Below, one piece after another: positions 5,281-7,637 of a stretch of 7,637 nucleotides of DNA. The stretch comes from Anthropogastromicrobium sp963604075 (GTDB lineage Bacteria; Bacillota; Clostridia; Lachnospirales; Lachnospiraceae): contig CAVCPW010000204.1 of the NCBI GenBank assembly GCA_963604075.1, positions 1-7,637 on the forward strand, read 5' to 3'. The translations under genes were made by a program, and so were the position numbers. The first letter of the stretch is position 1, and each line of letters opens with the position of its first letter. Below the pieces are notes generated by a model, which did not search any database, was not told where the DNA came from, and saw only the letters and a list, made by a program, of their open reading frames with translations.

Positions 5281-5309
5281 ATTATAACATCTTCAACACA
5301 CAAAAACAA
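5281..5309 (-). promoter_or_regulatory. Extended -10 promoter of the aminopeptidase gene
   Basis: A perfect -10 TATAAT (5286-5281) has TG one base upstream, and a 17-bp spacer separates it from a weak -35 TTGTTT (5309-5304). The start is expected near 5274, giving a leader of about 70 nt with no obvious riboswitch fold. It lies directly after the terminator of the upstream gene, so the aminopeptidase gene is an independent transcription unit. Confidence 0.75.
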
Positions 5310-5316
5310 GTCTAAG

Positions 5317-5373
5317 AAAAAGACACCTGTAAGTTTATCTGACATCTAACAGATAACCCACTGGTGTCTTTTT
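5317..5373. terminator. Symmetrical intrinsic terminator after the OppA-like gene
   Basis: AAAAAGACACC (5317-5327) and GGTGTCTTTTT (5363-5373) are perfect 11-bp inverted repeats. An inner hairpin pairs TTATCTG (5335-5341) with CAGATAA (5350-5356) around an 8-nt loop. Read on the minus strand it ends in TTTTT plus further Ts and terminates the OppA-like gene. The A-tract on the other side gives the same form on the plus strand, so it could work in both directions. Confidence 0.85.
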
Positions 5374-5409
5374 ACGATTTTTTACTTTAACTTTGTACTT
5401 TTTATTTAT

Positions 5410-5431
5410 TTCGTATTCTATTTTTTACGAA
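5410..5431. repeat. Short inverted repeat TTCGTA/TACGAA just after the OppA-like stop codon
   Basis: Perfect 6-bp arms (5410-5415 and 5426-5431) with a 10-bp AT-rich centre, immediately next to the stop codon. The stretch 5374-5431 is otherwise very A-rich on the transcribed strand and holds no gene. The role is unknown. Confidence 0.4.
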
Positions 5432-7637
5432 TTAATAGGTCAGCTGATTATTCTGTTCTGCACAGTATTCACTCCACTCTGCATCATCCATAGTATATGT
5501 CATAAGCTTAATGCCTCCGCGTTCTACCAATGTATTGATAAAATCACATGGGAACACAATTCTCTGAGAATAAAGCTCAGCAGATACAGAGTTGTTCATC
5601 GGAATAATATGATAATCCAAAAGGATTCCTTCCTCAAGTCCTGCTAAAACCTGTACTCTGGTATCATAATCTGCCGCTGCATATTCGCCCTCATTCAATG
5701 CCACATACCATTCATAGAAGGACTTTGTAAGTTCTTCACCATCTACTGTAATGGTCAAATCTCTGGAAGAATCAAAACCATACTCCATGATATAATCCGG
5801 ATCAGTCCATGTCTGTGCCATGGAGAATGGATCCATATCTGATCCTCCAGGACCCTCACGAATCATATCACAACCACCGCTTCTCATGTTGGTATAGAAA
5901 TCAGGATCATCTACCAGTACTACGCTGACTCTTCCTTCAAGAGATGTTCCCTCTGCGATCGCCTTGAATGCTGCATCAATATAATCTACCATTTTCTGGT
6001 ACTCTGTGCTGGAACTTCTTACATGATACTCGATCTCAATCACATCAGTATCATTGATATCGCCTGCCTCATATGCCTCATCATATGCCTTCTGGAGAAG
6101 CTCCGATGCCTGATCTTTATCATATCCGGTCAGCTCATCTACGCTGCTGACACCATATACATCACACAAAACCTTCTGTGCGGCTTCGGTATCACGATAA
6201 CTCTCACTCGTCTCCGGATTTGCAATATAAATATCATTTAACAGACCATAACAAGCCTCTGAACCAGATGTGCAGCTCATTGCATAATCACTTCTGTCAA
6301 TACCGATAGCTAACGCATGACGGAAGTCTTCATATGTATAAATTACCTTGTTGACCCCCTCTGTCGCATCCTGTCTCTGCTTTAATGCATCATAATCAGT
6401 ATTTAATGCGAGCGCATAAGTATAACTTTCTGGTGTATAGTAAACATAATCACTTGTACCATATGTATCCATGTCATCGCTTGTCAGCTCTACATAATCC
6501 AGATTTCCCTGAAGGAACATATACAGCTGTGTACTGTGATCATCGATCATCTGAAGTTCAATGTCAGTTGTCTGATAATAATCATCCATTTCACCACTTA
6601 CGAAGCCATACCAGTTCTCATTCTTCTCAAGCTTAACTGCCTTGCTCTCTTGATACTCTACAAGCTTGTACGGGCCATAGGAAGCAAATGTGTCTACTGA
6701 TGTTCCATAAGATGACTTGATTACACCACCGCTATCCTGCTTGCTTGCCTCATAGAGATCTTCCTTCAGCAGATAGAAAGAAAAGCCATATTCAAAGTTA
6801 AACAGAGTTGCCGGATTTGCCAGAATAACAGTAAAGCTATAATCATCATTCTTAATATATCCAACGTTGCTCCAATCTACAGCTTCACCGACACCCGTTG
6901 CCGAAACCATATAGTTAACCAGATCATCCTGTGATTCGTTGCCCCAGTCGTCTGAACCAGTCATGGAGTAAACTAACTCAATGGTCTCACTGGTAACCGG
7001 AACAAATCCATCGCTGTTTGCAGATTCCTCAAGCGCTGTTGCCGCATCTTCTGAGAAATAATCGGAATAATCACTCAAAGAGTCGCCGCCTAACACATCA
7101 TTGTCAATTCCAGTGCTCCATGAGAAATAAACCGGATTTCCATTCGAATCAACATACTGTCCGTCATCACCCTCTGTCAAATCAGAAAATGCAAAACCTT
7201 CTTCTGACACAGCAGTATACAACACAGAACCCTGCGAATAATATTCCTTTGCGTTTGCCAATGCTGCGATTCCACTGTAATACAAAGATGCACGGTAGTT
7301 TTTCATCTGTGGATTCAAAAACTGCTGCAAACTATACTCAAAATCGTCAACCGTGATCGGTGTGCCATCATCCCATGTCATATCATCGCGGATGGTTACC
7401 TTCCAGGCATAGCCCTCGGTTGCATCTGCCGGAACGCCATAGGTCTCATTTCCAGCAAATTCTGCTGTGACATCCTCCGGATAATCAGCTGCTGCACCCG
7501 GAAGAATATCATATCCGTCATAAGTATCGTTGACATCAAATTCATATAATGGTGTCATCGTATAGTTGATGATATTTCCCTCAGACTCCAGCTGCCAGTC
7601 AGTCGGGCTGAACGTATTGATCAAAGATGTTGTTGAC
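5432..7637 (-). CDS. Large OppA-like (SBP_bac_5) ABC transporter substrate-binding protein, N-terminus beyond window
   Basis: Extracytoplasmic solute-binding protein of family 5, by context probably for oligopeptides. The frame is open to the right edge, giving 734 visible residues plus stop; the signal peptide and true start are outside. Any start near 7624 would be an internal TTG (Leu) codon, not a gene start. Counting from that Leu as 1, family signs in order are: WKVTIRDDMTWDDGTPITVDDFEYS (74-98, the classic W-DG-P-T-DF motif), a DYSFTVILANP strand (261-271), FASYGPYKLVEY with the family's GPYK motif, and EDFRHALAIGIDRS (the RxALxxAIDR element). A Tyr/Asp-rich C-terminal lobe follows. 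Compared with E. coli OppA (about 540 residues) there is an acidic insertion of roughly 115 residues at about 128-253. The protein is very rich in Asp, Glu and Tyr. It ends shortly before a strong terminator, so it is the last gene of its transcript. The permease and ATPase genes, if linked, lie upstream outside the window. Confidence 0.93.
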   Translation of the reverse strand, partial: STTSLINTFSPTDWQLESEGNIINYTMTPLYEFDVNDTYDGYDILPGAAADYPEDVTAEFAGNETYGVPADATEGYAWKVTIRDDMTWDDGTPITVDDFEYSLQQFLNPQMKNYRASLYYSGIAALANAKEYYSQGSVLYTAVSEEGFAFSDLTEGDDGQYVDSNGNPVYFSWSTGIDNDVLGGDSLSDYSDYFSEDAATALEESANSDGFVPVTSETIELVYSMTGSDDWGNESQDDLVNYMVSATGVGEAVDWSNVGYIKNDDYSFTVILANPATLFNFEYGFSFYLLKEDLYEASKQDSGGVIKSSYGTSVDTFASYGPYKLVEYQESKAVKLEKNENWYGFVSGEMDDYYQTTDIELQMIDDHSTQLYMFLQGNLDYVELTSDDMDTYGTSDYVYYTPESYTYALALNTDYDALKQRQDATEGVNKVIYTYEDFRHALAIGIDRSDYAMSCTSGSEACYGLLNDIYIANPETSESYRDTEAAQKVLCDVYGVSSVDELTGYDKDQASELLQKAYDEAYEAGDINDTDVIEIEYHVRSSSTEYQKMVDYIDAAFKAIAEGTSLEGRVSVVLVDDPDFYTNMRSGGCDMIREGPGGSDMDPFSMAQTWTDPDYIMEYGFDSSRDLTITVDGEELTKSFYEWYVALNEGEYAAADYDTRVQVLAGLEEGILLDYHIIPMNNSVSAELYSQRIVFPCDFINTLVERGGIKLMTYTMDDAEWSEYCAEQNNQLTY

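Noticed and set aside
7622..7637. Start of the OppA-like gene at 7624
   Set aside because: The codon is TTG inside an open frame that continues to the window edge, there is no signal peptide, and the family N-terminus is missing, so the gene is truncated by the window.

Overview
All six genes in this window lie on the minus strand, so the region is read from the right edge to the left edge. It looks like chromosomal DNA of a low-to-moderate GC Gram-positive anaerobe, most likely a Clostridia/Lachnospiraceae-type bacterium. The reasons are lipobox lipoproteins with long Ser/Thr/Glu/Ala-rich linkers, strong AGGAGG-type ribosome binding sites, AT-rich intergenic gaps with intrinsic-terminator hairpins, and protein relatives of the gut Firmicutes kind. 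The taxonomy is an inference. I see no mobile element, phage gene, CRISPR array, tRNA or rRNA.

Layout in transcription order: (1) 7637-5432, a large SBP_bac_5 (OppA-like) solute-binding protein whose N-terminus lies beyond the window. (2) A 227-bp gap with a strong, symmetrical terminator hairpin and then an extended -10 promoter. (3) 5204-3957, an aminopeptidase P family metallopeptidase. (4) A 122-bp gap with a 14-bp hairpin. (5) 3834-3037, a uridine phosphorylase-type nucleoside phosphorylase, overlapping by 8 nt with (6) 3044-2409, uridine kinase. (7) A 128-bp gap with a near-consensus promoter. (8) 2280-817, a BMP/PnrA-family nucleoside-binding-type lipoprotein with an unusually long acidic linker. 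(9) A 70-bp gap containing a hairpin plus T-tract, with a candidate promoter overlapping the end of the previous gene. (10) 746-1, an amino-acid-type (SBP_bac_3) lipoprotein cut by the left edge.

Functionally the window reads as nutrient scavenging. Peptides would be captured by the OppA-like protein, and Xaa-Pro peptides trimmed by the aminopeptidase. Nucleosides may be captured by the BMP lipoprotein, with uridine either cleaved (phosphorylase) or salvaged to UMP (kinase). Three binding proteins of three different families occur here and none has its permease or ATPase inside the window. The most notable observations are: an extra C-terminal-lobe-like segment placed in front of the SBP_bac_3 domain; the promoter/hairpin/RBS arrangement between the two lipoprotein genes; the repeat-built acidic linker of the BMP protein; and a Glu-to-Asp change at a metal-ligand position in the aminopeptidase. 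I found no convincing wholly new system; most of the region is ordinary metabolism.
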